A DNA stretch of 64,000 nt from Sutcliffiella horikoshii (GTDB lineage Bacteria > Bacillota > Bacilli > Bacillales > Bacillaceae_I). Below are positions 1-8,193 of the stretch, one piece after another. The notes below the pieces were generated by a model. The model had not been told where the DNA came from. It saw only the letters and a list, made by a program, of their open reading frames with translations, and did not search any database. Each line of letters opens with the position of its first letter. The stretch's first letter is position 1. A program made the translations under genes and the position numbers. The stretch is from contig KV440964.1 in the NCBI GenBank assembly GCA_001636495.1, positions 140,666 through 204,665 on the forward strand, in the 5' to 3' direction.

Positions 1-121
1 CTAGTGTGCCGCCGTGTGGTTTTGGTAGGGTCATATTTGGTTACCTCGCTTTTATGTGGATTTTGGTTTGTTTTTTGTAGAATTCAGTTAGGAATCTTGT
101 GTTTTTTGCCTGTTTAAAATC

Positions 122-342
122 GTTCGGACAATTATTGTGCTTGTTCGGACAATCTTGCCACTGTTTCATATGGCGTTCGGACAATTACCTGAGTGGTTCG
201 GTCAAGTTTACCTGGGGTTTGGTCATTTGAAAAATTGGTTCGGACATTTTGGCGAAATCTTCAGACACTTCCACTCAAACTTCGGACAACTTTAGAAAAT
301 CTTCGGACAAGTTCGCCAAAACTTCGGACATTTGCAGTCTTC
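122..342. repeat. Phased 21-nt tandem array A (core KTTCGGACAA)
   Basis: Ten degenerate units begin with GTTCGGACA or CTTCGGACA at 122, 143, 175, 196, 217, 238, 259, 280, 301 and 322. The last eight are spaced exactly 21 nt; the 143 to 175 step is 32 nt, so one unit is broken. The array lies downstream of the cysP stop codon. Because 21 is a multiple of three, a plus-strand frame shows a 7-residue periodicity, but that frame runs antisense through cysP and is not a gene. I see nothing recognisable in 1-121 and no intrinsic terminator for cysP. Confidence 0.85.
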
Positions 343-391
343 GTCCCTCTCAAAGCACCGCCACCGAGCCATAAAGCGCCCCGCACACTGC

Positions 392-1465
392 TCAATCCTT
401 ACTCCCTGTCGACACTACCGCCGTCCCCGATCCTGAACCAGTTCGCTGCATCAAAAACTTCACTCCGAACACCGATACCAACACCCCAAGCATCGCAATT
501 ACCGGATACATATTCTGCTCAATCAATAGTTGGATCAGCGTGTAGGAAAGCACCATCGATAGCACCGGCGACACCACCCAGACAACGAGCAGTTGCACGA
601 CGATGTCTTTTTTTAATACGGAACGCCCTTGCTTCACAAAGCCGATTCCAATGATTGAAGACGTCGTGATCTGGGTCAGTGGCACCGGAATGCCGAACAC
701 CGAAGCCACCGTGACAATGCCGGCTCCCGTTCCGGAAATGACACAGCCTTCCTCCAAACGCAACTTGGTAATTTTCTTCCCGTTCGTTTCCATCACACGC
801 TGGCCGAGCAACAGCGCTCCGAGTGCTACGAACAATCCTCCCCAGAGAATCCCCTGTCCGGTGCTCATGATGCCCGCCCCGACAAGTGGCCCAACCGCAT
901 TGGCGACATTGTTCATGCCGGCTGAAAATGCCTCGAACACCCCCATCACCACCACCAGCACTGACAATATTGGAACGGCCCGGGATGATTTTACCCAGCG
1001 ATCTATCATTCTATGTTTCAGCACCCAGGTGGCACCGATTGCGAGCAGAAATGCGATAACCGGGGTCAGCAGCCAGAACGAAACGATCCAAGCAAGCTTT
1101 CCGACAAACACTGATTGATAAACAATCCCGGCACCAACGACTGCACCGACCGTCACTTCGCTGGTGGAGAGCGGGATGCCAAACACATTTGCTAAAAATA
1201 AAGACAGGGCCGCGGACGCAATCACGATTAGGGCAATCGCAACGGTAAACGTACTTTGCGGGACAATCCCACTTCCCATCGTCTTGACGACTTCTCCCCC
1301 GCCAAGCCATGCCCCAAAGAACACCGCAATGCCGCATAGCACCAAGGCCAGTTTCCTTTTGACCACTCCTGATCCATAGGCAATCCCCATGGATGCCGCC
1401 GCACCGCTTGCCCCGATGTTCATGGCGAAAAATAGACCAACGATGACGGCAATTGTAACTAACAT
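392..1465 (-). CDS. cysP: Sulfate permease CysP (PiT family)
   Basis: A 357-residue integral membrane protein of the inorganic phosphate transporter (PiT) family. The two inverted family signatures are visible near the N-terminus (MNIGASGAAASMG, about residue 15) and mid-protein (MNNVANAVGPLVGAG, about 190), embedded in roughly ten hydrophobic segments. The start at 1465 is chosen over an in-frame codon at 1489 because GGAGG lies just upstream of it. It follows cysH by about 30 bp on the same strand. In B. subtilis the PiT protein next to cysH (formerly YlnA) is a sulfate permease, and this context makes sulfate, not phosphate, the likely substrate. Phosphate transport cannot be excluded from sequence alone. 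No downstream sat or cysC is visible before the window ends. Confidence 0.8.
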   Translation of the reverse strand: MLVTIAVIVGLFFAMNIGASGAAASMGIAYGSGVVKRKLALVLCGIAVFFGAWLGGGEVVKTMGSGIVPQSTFTVAIALIVIASAALSLFLANVFGIPLSTSEVTVGAVVGAGIVYQSVFVGKLAWIVSFWLLTPVIAFLLAIGATWVLKHRMIDRWVKSSRAVPILSVLVVVMGVFEAFSAGMNNVANAVGPLVGAGIMSTGQGILWGGLFVALGALLLGQRVMETNGKKITKLRLEEGCVISGTGAGIVTVASVFGIPVPLTQITTSSIIGIGFVKQGRSVLKKDIVVQLLVVWVVSPVLSMVLSYTLIQLLIEQNMYPVIAMLGVLVSVFGVKFLMQRTGSGSGTAVVSTGSKD

Positions 1466-1495
1466 GCTTTTTCCTCCTTCACTTCCCAAACAACC

Positions 1496-2212
1496 TTAGT
1501 TTGTATGCAGCCCGCATTCTGTCTTGCCGCTCCCTGCCCAACGTCCAGCGCGGGAATCCCCTACCGTGCCGACTGCCTGCGTACAGGGAAAACAGCCAAT
1601 GCTCGGATAACCTTGATCATGAAGCTCATTGTAAGGAAGTCCCTGGGTCCGGATATGGTCCCAAACATCCTCCCATGTCCAATGAATGAGCGGACAGATT
1701 TTAATGTTTTGGAATTTGTCATCGCGGTTCAGAAAATTCGTGTTGGCCCGCGTTGGTGACTGCTCCCTCCTGAGCCCGGAAATCCAGGTCTTTTTTGGCG
1801 TGAGCGCTTCTCGTAAAGGTTCCACCTTCCGTATTTGGCAACAGAGCCCTGGATCTCTTTTCCAAAGGGCGGTGCCATGGGCCGCGGCTTGCTCATCCAA
1901 CGTTAGCACCGGCTTCCTTTTCTCAATCTGCAACTTCGGGTATCTGTTTTCAATTTGTTTGATGACCTGATAGGTTTCGGGAAAATGCAAATCTGTATCT
2001 AAAAATACAATTTGCGCATCTGGTTTTACCTCTTGAATCAGGTCAATTAGCACCACAGCCTCTGCCCCAAAACTTGATGCATAAATGATTTCGTCAGCTG
2101 AATAATTCCGGTACGCCCATTCAAGAACTGCATTGGCCCCTTTGGACTGATCATCCATTGAGAAGGTTGATGAGATCTCCCTCCAGTTTTCGTATGTTAT
2201 TTTCTGATCCAT
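1496..2212 (-). CDS. cysH: Phosphoadenylyl-/adenylyl-sulfate reductase
   Basis: A 238-residue thioredoxin-dependent reductase that makes sulfite from APS or PAPS in cytoplasmic sulfate assimilation. Visible features are the PP-loop SSFG (residues about 46-49), SGLRREQSPTR (145-155), the catalytic C-terminal ECGLH (Cys233), and two cysteine pairs, Cys124-Cys125 and Cys207-x2-Cys210. The paired cysteines are typical of the [4Fe-4S] cluster of APS-type reductases; the B. subtilis homologue is reported to accept both substrates. The start at 2212 has AAAGGAG nearby; an upstream in-frame ATG at 2293 lacks homology. It is the middle gene of the yezD-like/cysH/cysP operon and should be controlled by the SAM riboswitch at 2712-2822, so it is expected to be repressed when SAM is plentiful. 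Confidence 0.95.
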   Translation of the reverse strand: MDQKITYENWREISSTFSMDDQSKGANAVLEWAYRNYSADEIIYASSFGAEAVVLIDLIQEVKPDAQIVFLDTDLHFPETYQVIKQIENRYPKLQIEKRKPVLTLDEQAAAHGTALWKRDPGLCCQIRKVEPLREALTPKKTWISGLRREQSPTRANTNFLNRDDKFQNIKICPLIHWTWEDVWDHIRTQGLPYNELHDQGYPSIGCFPCTQAVGTVGDSRAGRWAGSGKTECGLHTN

Positions 2213-2328
2213 GCTGTTATTGCTCCTTTCTTTCCAAAGAAAAAAGGCAGCCCATTTACACGTGCAGGCCCGTTGTTCCAAGCCAAGCATCATGTAAAAA
2301 GACCGCCTCCAGTTTGTCTGGTCAGCGC

Positions 2329-2505
2329 TTATTTATTTTTCTGAAGGCGAACCTTCTCATTTTTTTCTATTTGAATGACTTTTCCATCCTGTACGACTAG
2401 GGTGATAGATCCAAATTTAATTGACTGCAGCATTCTTTCCAAGTGTGTTACAACCTCTTCCCATTCCGACTGTGCCAGTTGATTCGCCTCCATTTCGACT
2501 TGCAT
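2329..2505 (-). CDS. yezD: YezD-like small protein (DUF2292)
   Basis: A 58-residue ORF just upstream of cysH on the same strand. It contains the segment IKFGSITLVVQDGKVIQIE followed by KNEKVRL, which fits the DUF2292/YezD family (YGS..L.VHDG.VVQIE..EK.R). Family members are small, of unknown biochemical role, and often sit beside sulfur assimilation genes, as here. The start is uncertain. ATG at 2505 and ATG at 2493 are both in frame and neither has a good SD, because the hairpin repeat at 2529-2656 ends only 23 bp upstream. It is the first gene after the SAM riboswitch, so it shares sulfur control with cysH and cysP. Confidence 0.75.
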   Translation of the reverse strand: MQVEMEANQLAQSEWEEVVTHLERMLQSIKFGSITLVVQDGKVIQIEKNEKVRLQKNK

Positions 2506-2528
2506 TAAACTAAATTGATTACGTTACC

Positions 2529-2656
2529 CCTATAGATTGGAGTACAGGGTGTGAGACTCCGGCGGGAGGTAGCGGTAGCTTGAGACCCCGCAACGCAGTG
2601 AGGAGGCTCAAGCATCGCCCCGCGGAAAGCGAACACCCGGAACGGAAATCTATAGG
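2529..2656. repeat. GC-rich hairpin element, copy R1
   Basis: A 128-bp element bounded by a perfect 10-bp terminal inverted repeat (CCTATAGATT at 2529-2538, AATCTATAGG at 2647-2656). Inner arms GGGTGT/ACACCC and GCTTGAG/CTCAAGC can also pair, so the whole unit can fold into one long hairpin. Its core (TTGAGACCCCGCA, GAGGAGGCTCAA, CGCGGAAAGCG) recurs at 23108, 38748, 38934, 42033, 42181 and 60146. It lies in the sulfur operon leader, 13 bp past the T-run of the SAM riboswitch terminator and before the first gene. Confidence 0.9.
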
Positions 2657-2669
2657 AGTTCAACAGATT

Positions 2670-2703
2670 AAAAAAACGCCTCTCCCATTATGGAAAGGCG
2701 CCT
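2670..2703 (-). terminator. Intrinsic terminator of the SAM riboswitch
   Basis: On the minus strand the arms CGCCTTTCC and GGGAGAGGCG pair around a short loop and are followed by seven T residues (2670-2676). It is directly downstream of the S-box aptamer and is the expected expression platform for transcription attenuation. Confidence 0.9.
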
Positions 2704-2711
2704 GTATGTAA

Positions 2712-2822
2712 GTGCACCTTATCTTCCAAAATGGGTATCCATTTTGCTGGAATTGGCACCTTGCTGTTCGCAGGTTGCCGGGCTTCAACGGGCCAGTCCC
2801 TCAGCCGCTCTAGATAAGCGTC
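2712..2822 (-). promoter_or_regulatory. SAM riboswitch (S-box)
   Basis: Read on the minus strand, the leader has the S-box landmarks in order: P1 5' strand CTTATCTA with AGAGCGG, CTGAGGGACTGGCCC, the GAAGCCCGGCAACC block, AAGGTGCCAATTCC, and P1 3' strand AGATAAGG. P1 pairs 2811-2818 with 2717-2724. The terminator at 2670-2703 follows. S-box aptamers bind S-adenosylmethionine and cause premature termination when it is abundant; here they control the yezD-like/cysH/cysP operon. The 2823-3137 stretch upstream must hold the promoter, but I could not place it with confidence (GCAACA-N18-TATAAA is the best match). Confidence 0.95.
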
Positions 2823-2966
2823 AATTAAGTTGTGTTTTTATAAGCTGTTTTCGTAAACTTTGTTGCCTTTTCGTATTTTTAGGCAAGCCGACATATTCAT
2901 TGTTGTCGTGCTCTTTTCCTGGTTCTACAAAATGGCTTCTTGCCAATTGGTAAGTAAATAAACTAT

Positions 2967-2990
2967 AAAAAGTCCTATTGCCGACTTTTT
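2967..2990. terminator. Candidate bidirectional terminator hairpin
   Basis: AAAAAGTC at 2967-2974 pairs with GACTTTTT at 2983-2990 around an 8-nt loop. The T-rich arm could serve as a U-tract in either direction. It lies between the lipoprotein gene ending at 3138 and the SAM riboswitch leader, where a terminator is expected. Confidence 0.5.
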
Positions 2991-3137
2991 ATTGGCATAT
3001 AGCCACATACTTTTAGAAAAGAGCTTTGTTAAATGTTAAAATTAATCCTACCATACGTATATGAATTGTCAACAATGAAATTGACTGTTTTTTAAGATTT
3101 TTTTATTTTTGGGAAGTTGGTCCTAGCCAACTAACGA

Positions 3138-3599
3138 TTAGTCCCCAAACTTTTTGAGCCTGGTTTCGCCGTTCACTAATACTGCCTGATACATCTTTCC
3201 TGCCTTTGTTTCAAACACGACCCCTTGGATGGTTTCCTCCAGTTTTTCAAAAGTGATGATATCTCGTTTCGTCAGGCCATTAGAATCAAATGTCACTTTT
3301 CCTTCTAGCTTAAGTTGGCCATCACCGATCTCATCTGCCAACTCGATTTCATGGTCAAGTACACGCTCTTCGATCCAACCGGCAAGTAAAGGCTCCAACG
3401 TTTTTTCATTTATTTTTAAATTATCACTATATGTAAGAATCATCGAGTAGCGGACATATTGAACCGTCCCATACTCATTTTCCCCCATCCCAAGCGAGAG
3501 GGAAGAGATATCCATTATAGGGTCTGCTTCCTTTTGTGCTTCTGCACTGCACGCGCTCAACAGGAATACCAGACAGATTAAAGCCACCGTTTTCTTCAA
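3138..3599 (-). CDS. Putative lipoprotein of unknown function
   Basis: A 153-residue protein with a typical lipoprotein signal: MKKT, a hydrophobic core, and lipobox LSAC with the modified cysteine at residue 17. The mature part is acidic and mixed alpha/beta in appearance (for example YVRYSMILTYSDNLKINEKTL), with no motif I recognise. It probably faces outward, anchored in the cytoplasmic membrane. The start codon is TTG at 3599, supported by AAGGGGG a few bases upstream. It stands alone, with dgkB ending about 150 bp upstream behind its own terminator, so it is probably a single-gene unit. I cannot assign a function. Confidence 0.7.
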   Translation of the reverse strand: MKKTVALICLVFLLSACSAEAQKEADPIMDISSLSLGMGENEYGTVQYVRYSMILTYSDNLKINEKTLEPLLAGWIEERVLDHEIELADEIGDGQLKLEGKVTFDSNGLTKRDIITFEKLEETIQGVVFETKAGKMYQAVLVNGETRLKKFGD

Positions 3600-3696
3600 G
3601 CTGCTTCCCCCTTATTATAAAAAAATCCAGCAAACAAACAATACTGTCTCCTTAAACCTTAACATATTTTTCCTTGTCTCCGTTACTGAAAAATGA

Positions 3697-3738
3697 AAAA
3701 TGGTACCAGAATCCCATGTTTGGGGTCTGGCACCATTT
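3697..3738 (-). terminator. Terminator downstream of dgkB
   Basis: Arms AAAATGGTACCAGA (3697-3710) and TCTGGCACCATTTT (3725-3738) form a stable stem with one mismatch, and the flanks supply T-runs in both directions. It lies 11 bp past the dgkB stop codon. Confidence 0.8.
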
Positions 3739-3749
3739 TAAATATATTC

Positions 3750-4670
3750 TTATTGGCATTTAGCCATTTCTACTTCTTTGCGTTTTTCAGAAACAAGTAC
3801 ATCCAAATGACGGTAAAGGTTGACGAATTCGCCCGGAAGCAGTCCGCCGTATTCGCCGTCCAAGTTCAGCTGCATTTTTTCTTGTGTGTTCACTTTTACC
3901 CTGTTGGCTTTGGTGTAGATGACAAGCGGGTCTTTGACATGCTCGCCACGAAGTGCCAATGATGCGATACGGATAAAGTCGGCGATGTTTGCCTTTTTGA
4001 GAATGATCATGTCAAACATGCCATCATTCATGCAGGAGTCTGGCGCCAGTTTCTCGAATCCTCCGACCGAATTGGAAAGTGAGACTAAGAAAAGCATGAT
4101 TTCCCCTTCAAAAACTTTTCCATCGTATTCAATCGTTACATTGGTGGGACGGATGGAAGGAAGCATCTCGATCCCTTTCAGATAGTAGGCAAGCTGTCCA
4201 AGCATGGTCTTCATCTTGATCGGTACTTCATAGGATAGCTCGGTCATTTTTCCGCCACCGGCAATATTCATGAAGTATTGATCATTTGCTTTTCCAATAT
4301 CGACAGACATTGGGACACCTGTTGCAATGACATCCACACAGCCTAAAATGTCATCACGCGGAAGGTCCAATGCTCTAGCGAAGTCGTTTGTCGTTCCCAC
4401 TGGAATGATGCCAAGCTGTGGACGGTAGTCCTGCTCCGCCAGTCCGTTGACAACTTCATTGATTGTTCCATCTCCACCAGCTGCCACCACAAGTTCAAAC
4501 CTGCGCTCGACAGCCAACTTTGCCGCTTCGGTTGCATCTCCATGTCCTGTTGTAGCATGGCATGATGTTTCATAACCGGCTTTTTCTAATCTGGCCAACA
4601 CTTCCGGCAGATGCTTTTTAAACAGCTCACGACCAGATGTCGGATTGTATATTACCCTAGCTCGTTTCAT
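3750..4670 (-). CDS. dgkB: Diacylglycerol kinase DgkB
   Basis: A 306-residue soluble lipid kinase that phosphorylates diacylglycerol to phosphatidic acid, returning diacylglycerol released by lipoteichoic acid synthesis to the phospholipid pool. The DAGK catalytic fold is marked by the nucleotide-binding GGDGT (residues 65-69) with VVAA before it, PVGTTNDFAR (90-99), and the C-terminal LNLDGEYGG segment. Length matches B. subtilis DgkB (YerQ). In B. subtilis it follows gatB. Here a flotillin operon and a peptidase gene lie between gatB and dgkB. The start at 4670 has an AGGA-type SD nine bases upstream. A strong terminator follows the gene. Confidence 0.93.
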   Translation of the reverse strand: MKRARVIYNPTSGRELFKKHLPEVLARLEKAGYETSCHATTGHGDATEAAKLAVERRFELVVAAGGDGTINEVVNGLAEQDYRPQLGIIPVGTTNDFARALDLPRDDILGCVDVIATGVPMSVDIGKANDQYFMNIAGGGKMTELSYEVPIKMKTMLGQLAYYLKGIEMLPSIRPTNVTIEYDGKVFEGEIMLFLVSLSNSVGGFEKLAPDSCMNDGMFDMIILKKANIADFIRIASLALRGEHVKDPLVIYTKANRVKVNTQEKMQLNLDGEYGGLLPGEFVNLYRHLDVLVSEKRKEVEMAKCQ

Positions 4671-4885
4671 TTCCCATCATCCTAAACGTATATTTAACTA
4701 AGCCCTCTTTTATATCTATGTGTTGTATTGCTCTATATGTTGTTTGATAAGATAGTTATATTAACCAATACCACTAAGTAGTGAACCTATAACCCACTAC
4801 TGATAACATATTAGCCTATTCGACGTGTAATATGCAATTAAAATGAAAATTTTGAGAAAAGGTGATTGTTTACTCCATCAACACG

Positions 4886-4942
4886 AAAGGCCCCAACTGC
4901 ACCACTGCTACTCAGACAAGTAGCAGTAACAGCTGGGGCCAT
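4886..4942 (-). terminator. Terminator downstream of floT
   Basis: GGCCCCA pairs with TGGGGCC, and the inner arms CTGCTACT and AGTAGCAG extend the stem. It lies 9 bp beyond the floT stop. The T-run on the minus strand is short (TTTCGT), and the opposite side is more T-rich, so it may work in both directions. Confidence 0.75.
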
Positions 4943-4950
4943 TTTATTTA

Positions 4951-6486
4951 TTACTCTTCTGTCTTCTTTTCTTCGCTCTTTTTGCCCGTTGCGATTTCGC
5001 TAGTCAGGCTGTCGATGCTGTGACGCACGTTTGCTTTGCCTGAGAAGTTTTCGATAAGCTCTTTTACATCAATTCCGGATGATGCTTTTAAGGACTCTTG
5101 AAGAGTGGACATCAGGTTGGTGGCGTAGCCGGTAACCTTGTTGGCGCCGCTGTTTTCGCCGCTTCCCCCTGTGTCTACTACTGTGATCTTATCGATGTTG
5201 CCAAGTGGAGCTGCAACTTGCTTCGCGTATTCAGGAAGCATTTTGAGGATCATGTCTAGGATAGCCGCTTGACCGAACTGCTCGAATGCTTCTGCAATCT
5301 TTTCTTTCGCTTCCGCTTCTGCAAGACCTTTCAGGCGGATAACTTCTGCTTCAGATTCCCCTTGCGCTCTTTGTGCATCGGCAATCGCAATACCGTCGAT
5401 ACGTACTTTTTCCGCTTCCGCTTTGGCCATTGCTTCAATGCGGTATTTGTTAGCATCCGCTTCTGCCATTTGCTTCATTTTATCGGCAGATGCTGCTTGC
5501 TCAACAGCGTAACGATCTGCATCGGCCTTTTTCTTGACCTCGGAGTCATATTGACGCTCACGACGCAGGATCTCTTTTTCTTCAAGCTCGATTTGCTTTT
5601 GACGCTCGATGATTTGGATCTGCATTTGTTGCTCAGTTACTTCCTGCTTCGCACGCGCTTCCTCTAAGTGGTACGCTTGGTCGGCACGGGCTTTCGCGAT
5701 GTCTTGCTCGCGGCGGTACTCGGCAACCTTCATTTGATTCTCTTTTTCCGCTTCCGCGATTTCAGTCGCACGCTCAATCTCGGCGCGTTGTGCGTCTTTT
5801 GCCGCTTCCGCACGCTTAATACGCGTTTCTTTATCTGCTTCCGCTGTTGCAATGTCTGCGTCACGCTTTACTTGTGCGATACGTGGCTTACCTAGGGACT
5901 CTAAGTATCCGTTGCTGTCACGGATGTCACGGATCGTGAAGGATACGATGATCAGTCCCATTTTCGCTAAATCCTGGGATGCAACACGTTGTACTTCTTG
6001 AGAGAATTTTTCACGATTTTTATAGATTTCTTCTACTGTCATGGAACCTAGGATGGAACGAAGGTGACCTTCAAGAACTTCACGTGCTTCGTTTTCCAGA
6101 TCCTCTTTGCTTTTTCCTAAAAATTGCTCAGCAGCTGTTGCGATATCGCCGATGGAGTTCCCGATCTTGATGATCGCTGTACCATCCGCCATAACAGGTA
6201 CACCCTGCTCTGTGTAAACTTCTGGAGTTCTAACATCTAGTTTGATAGATAGCAAGCTTAATGGTTCAGATTGTTGGAATACCGGCACGATGAACGCACC
6301 GCCACCTCGTACAATCTTGATTTTATTGCCTGATTCGTCTGTATGAACATTTTTCCCACCTAGATAACTACCTGTGATAATTAACGCTTCGTCTGGACCG
6401 ACTGTTTTGTAGCGCGCTACGAAAACAACGATCAGGACGAAAATTAGTGCAACGACGGCACCAATGATAATAAACATTTCACCCAT
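4951..6486 (-). CDS. floT: Flotillin-like protein FloT
   Basis: A 511-residue scaffold protein of functional membrane microdomains. A hydrophobic N-terminal segment (about residues 4-24) anchors it, an SPFH/prohibitin domain follows (to about 200), and then a long Ala/Glu-rich coiled coil with repeated EAE and KAEA motifs (about 210-400), and a flexible acidic tail. Length is close to B. subtilis FloT (YuaG). It is 12 bp downstream of the nfeD-type gene, matching the yuaF-floT pair. Both genes are expected to answer to the SigW-type promoter at 7125-7151 during envelope stress. The start at 6486 has GGGGGAAG upstream. Family role: raft assembly, fluidity control and signalling complexes. Confidence 0.95.
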   Translation of the reverse strand: MGEMFIIIGAVVALIFVLIVVFVARYKTVGPDEALIITGSYLGGKNVHTDESGNKIKIVRGGGAFIVPVFQQSEPLSLLSIKLDVRTPEVYTEQGVPVMADGTAIIKIGNSIGDIATAAEQFLGKSKEDLENEAREVLEGHLRSILGSMTVEEIYKNREKFSQEVQRVASQDLAKMGLIIVSFTIRDIRDSNGYLESLGKPRIAQVKRDADIATAEADKETRIKRAEAAKDAQRAEIERATEIAEAEKENQMKVAEYRREQDIAKARADQAYHLEEARAKQEVTEQQMQIQIIERQKQIELEEKEILRRERQYDSEVKKKADADRYAVEQAASADKMKQMAEADANKYRIEAMAKAEAEKVRIDGIAIADAQRAQGESEAEVIRLKGLAEAEAKEKIAEAFEQFGQAAILDMILKMLPEYAKQVAAPLGNIDKITVVDTGGSGENSGANKVTGYATNLMSTLQESLKASSGIDVKELIENFSGKANVRHSIDSLTSEIATGKKSEEKKTEE

Positions 6487-6498
6487 TTACTCTTCCCC

Positions 6499-7038
6499 CT
6501 ATTTATTATAGTTTTCTAATACCTTTTCGTATGGAGTGACAGAGACCACTCCTGTTTGGACATCGATGATCAGGACTTCTGTATCGTAGGGAATTTCCTC
6601 GTTTTCGAAGCTCTGTGCAGAACGTGAAACGGTGCTTCCTCCGATGCTAAGTACCACTTCCCCAAACCCATCTTTCGGTACGGAGATGATAACTCGCGCA
6701 AGCTTTCCTTTTAAGTCATCGTCCGTATAGCCGAGTGAAGAATCGGCGGATTTAATTGGTACAAAAACAAAGATATGAAGCAGAATGACCAATAGAAGTG
6801 CAAGGATGGTGGCAATAGCCAATACCAGTAATCCGGAGAGTGGTGAGTACTTTTCAACCAGATAGCCTGTTGCTCCAAACACTGTAAAAAATGAAAAGAT
6901 AAGAGCTGGATCAATTGGAATCACGTCAAATATCCCATCCACCACATCCGATAATAAAACATAGATCAGCGTCAAGCCGCCAAAAATGATGAGGCACCAA
7001 AAATAGAGTGTCATCATGTCCAATCCAAACATCGTCAT
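6499..7038 (-). CDS. yuaF: NfeD-like membrane protein YuaF
   Basis: A 179-residue membrane protein with three to four hydrophobic segments in the first ~100 residues and a soluble C-terminal domain (about 115-175) that fits the OB-fold of NfeD proteins (KGKLARVIISV, GEVVLSIGGS, IDVQTGVVSVTP). NfeD proteins are encoded beside flotillins and support their assembly or stability; the floT gene follows after 12 bp. The start at 7038 is preferred over an in-frame codon at 7074 because AAAGGA lies 11 bases upstream and the N-terminus then opens directly into a membrane segment. ATG at 7032 is a possible alternative. Confidence 0.88.
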   Translation of the reverse strand: MTMFGLDMMTLYFWCLIIFGGLTLIYVLLSDVVDGIFDVIPIDPALIFSFFTVFGATGYLVEKYSPLSGLLVLAIATILALLLVILLHIFVFVPIKSADSSLGYTDDDLKGKLARVIISVPKDGFGEVVLSIGGSTVSRSAQSFENEEIPYDTEVLIIDVQTGVVSVTPYEKVLENYNK

Positions 7039-7124
7039 ATGCCATCGTTTCCTTTCCTGTTGTATTGAGGGCAATCCTCCCTTTGAATCCTGATCTCCCT
7101 TCCAAAATTCCTTCCGCTATTATA

Positions 7125-7151
7125 TACGGGTCCATTCTCCTAAAGGTTTCA
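7125..7151 (-). promoter_or_regulatory. SigW-type promoter of yuaF-floT
   Basis: On the minus strand TGAAAC (7146-7151) is separated by 17 bases from CGTA (7125-7128). This fits the ECF SigW consensus (TGAAAC, CGTA). The yuaF-floT operon is a known SigW target in B. subtilis, so induction by cell-envelope stress is expected. Confidence 0.85.
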
Positions 7152-7213
7152 AAAACTTTTCTATTTTTCTACCTTTTTCTAGGTCGATGATAGGTGTAAA
7201 ATAATAGTAGGAA

Positions 7214-7242
7214 TTTACAAATATATACCTATTTCATCATAA
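7214..7242 (+). promoter_or_regulatory. Candidate SigA promoter of the VanY-type gene
   Basis: TTTACA (7214-7219) and TCATAA (7237-7242) are spaced by 17 bases, ending about 30 bp before the start of the downstream peptidase gene. The -10 box is a weak match, so this is only a candidate. Confidence 0.35.
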
Positions 7243-7271
7243 ACCAAACAAAAGGGGAAAACTATAAGCTT

Positions 7272-8177
7272 ATGATAAAAAAAGGAATAATTTGCAGCGT
7301 GAGTTTAAGCCTGTTGGCGGGATGCACGAGCTTTGATAGTTTATTAGAAGGTAAGGAAGTGTTGGTCGGTACACAGCACGCTGCTAAAACGGCGGTACCA
7401 CAAATGGTGGATTATGATATGGATTGGAATGAATTTTTCAAAAAAGATCCGGACGATGGCGAGGAGGATCTGGCCTCGGTGGAAGACGATACGCAAGGGG
7501 CTGCGAACGAAGAGCAACCTGAGGAACCGGCAGACGAGGAGAAGCCGGAAGCGCCGGCAGAAACTTCAGAGCCTGATGCGATTCCTGTGGTCGCCAACCC
7601 TGGTGCTATGAATGTCATGGTCAATAAATTCTGGTCGCTTCCGGAAGGCTACCGGCCTGGTGACTTGATCAAGCCAAATGTGCCGTTTTCTTTTGGAGAT
7701 GAAAACAGCGACCGTGCGAAACTACGTGCAGAGGCAGCTGAGTCACTTGAGGTTATGTTCCAGGTCGCTAAGGGCGAGGGCATCGAGCTTTATGCGCGGT
7801 CCGGCTTCCGTTCTTACGAAACTCAGGATGCTATTTTTAAAAATGAGGTAGCTACATTCGGATATGAGCAGGCCGTTCTTTATGTGGCGCTGCCCGGAAC
7901 GAGCGAGCACCAGACGGGTCTTGCCATGGACATCACCGCTAAAAGTGTGGGGCTTGAGCTTGTAGAGAAGTTTGAGGGGACGGCGGAAGGCAAGTGGTTG
8001 GCGGATAACGCCCATCATTACGGTTTCATCCTGCGGTATCCGAAAGGGAAGACCAATATTACGGGATATGCGTTCGAGCCATGGCATTTTAGGTATGTTG
8101 GAGTGGACATTGCTGGAGAGATTTATGCGAAAGGGATTACGCTTGAGGAGTATTTGGGGGATGTGAGGGAGTTTTAG
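7272..8177 (+). CDS. Lipoprotein D-Ala-D-Ala carboxypeptidase (VanY, M15B)
   Basis: A 301-residue extracellular lipoprotein. The signal peptide ends in lipobox LAGC (Cys18). Residues about 58-105 are a low-complexity acidic, Pro/Glu-rich linker that would hold the enzyme away from the membrane. The C-terminal part is an M15B peptidase: SEHQTGLAMD supplies His213 and Asp220, and EPWH supplies Glu269 and His272 for the zinc site. Such enzymes trim the terminal D-alanine from peptidoglycan stem peptides. AAAGGGG lies about 14 bases before the ATG, a long spacing. It is the only plus-strand gene in the first 13 kb and has its own terminator. Choice between D,D- and L,D-carboxypeptidase activity cannot be made here. 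Confidence 0.88.
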   Translation: MIKKGIICSVSLSLLAGCTSFDSLLEGKEVLVGTQHAAKTAVPQMVDYDMDWNEFFKKDPDDGEEDLASVEDDTQGAANEEQPEEPADEEKPEAPAETSEPDAIPVVANPGAMNVMVNKFWSLPEGYRPGDLIKPNVPFSFGDENSDRAKLRAEAAESLEVMFQVAKGEGIELYARSGFRSYETQDAIFKNEVATFGYEQAVLYVALPGTSEHQTGLAMDITAKSVGLELVEKFEGTAEGKWLADNAHHYGFILRYPKGKTNITGYAFEPWHFRYVGVDIAGEIYAKGITLEEYLGDVREF

Positions 8178-8193
8178 GTTTAAAGTTAGGAGG

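Noticed and set aside
122-342. CRISPR array
   Set aside because: Units are 20-21 nt without constant repeats separated by unique spacers, and no cas genes are present.
193-654. A plus-strand frame of about 150 codons with a seven-residue periodicity (LRT repeated)
   Set aside because: The periodicity comes from the 21-nt array; the rest runs antisense through cysP, and there is no SD.
392-1465. Low-affinity phosphate transporter PitA
   Set aside because: Kept as an alternative only; the cysH neighbour and SAM riboswitch point to sulfate.
5269-5667. Cys/Phe-rich plus-strand frames inside floT
   Set aside because: They are shadows of the Ala/Glu-rich coiled coil codons on the other strand.
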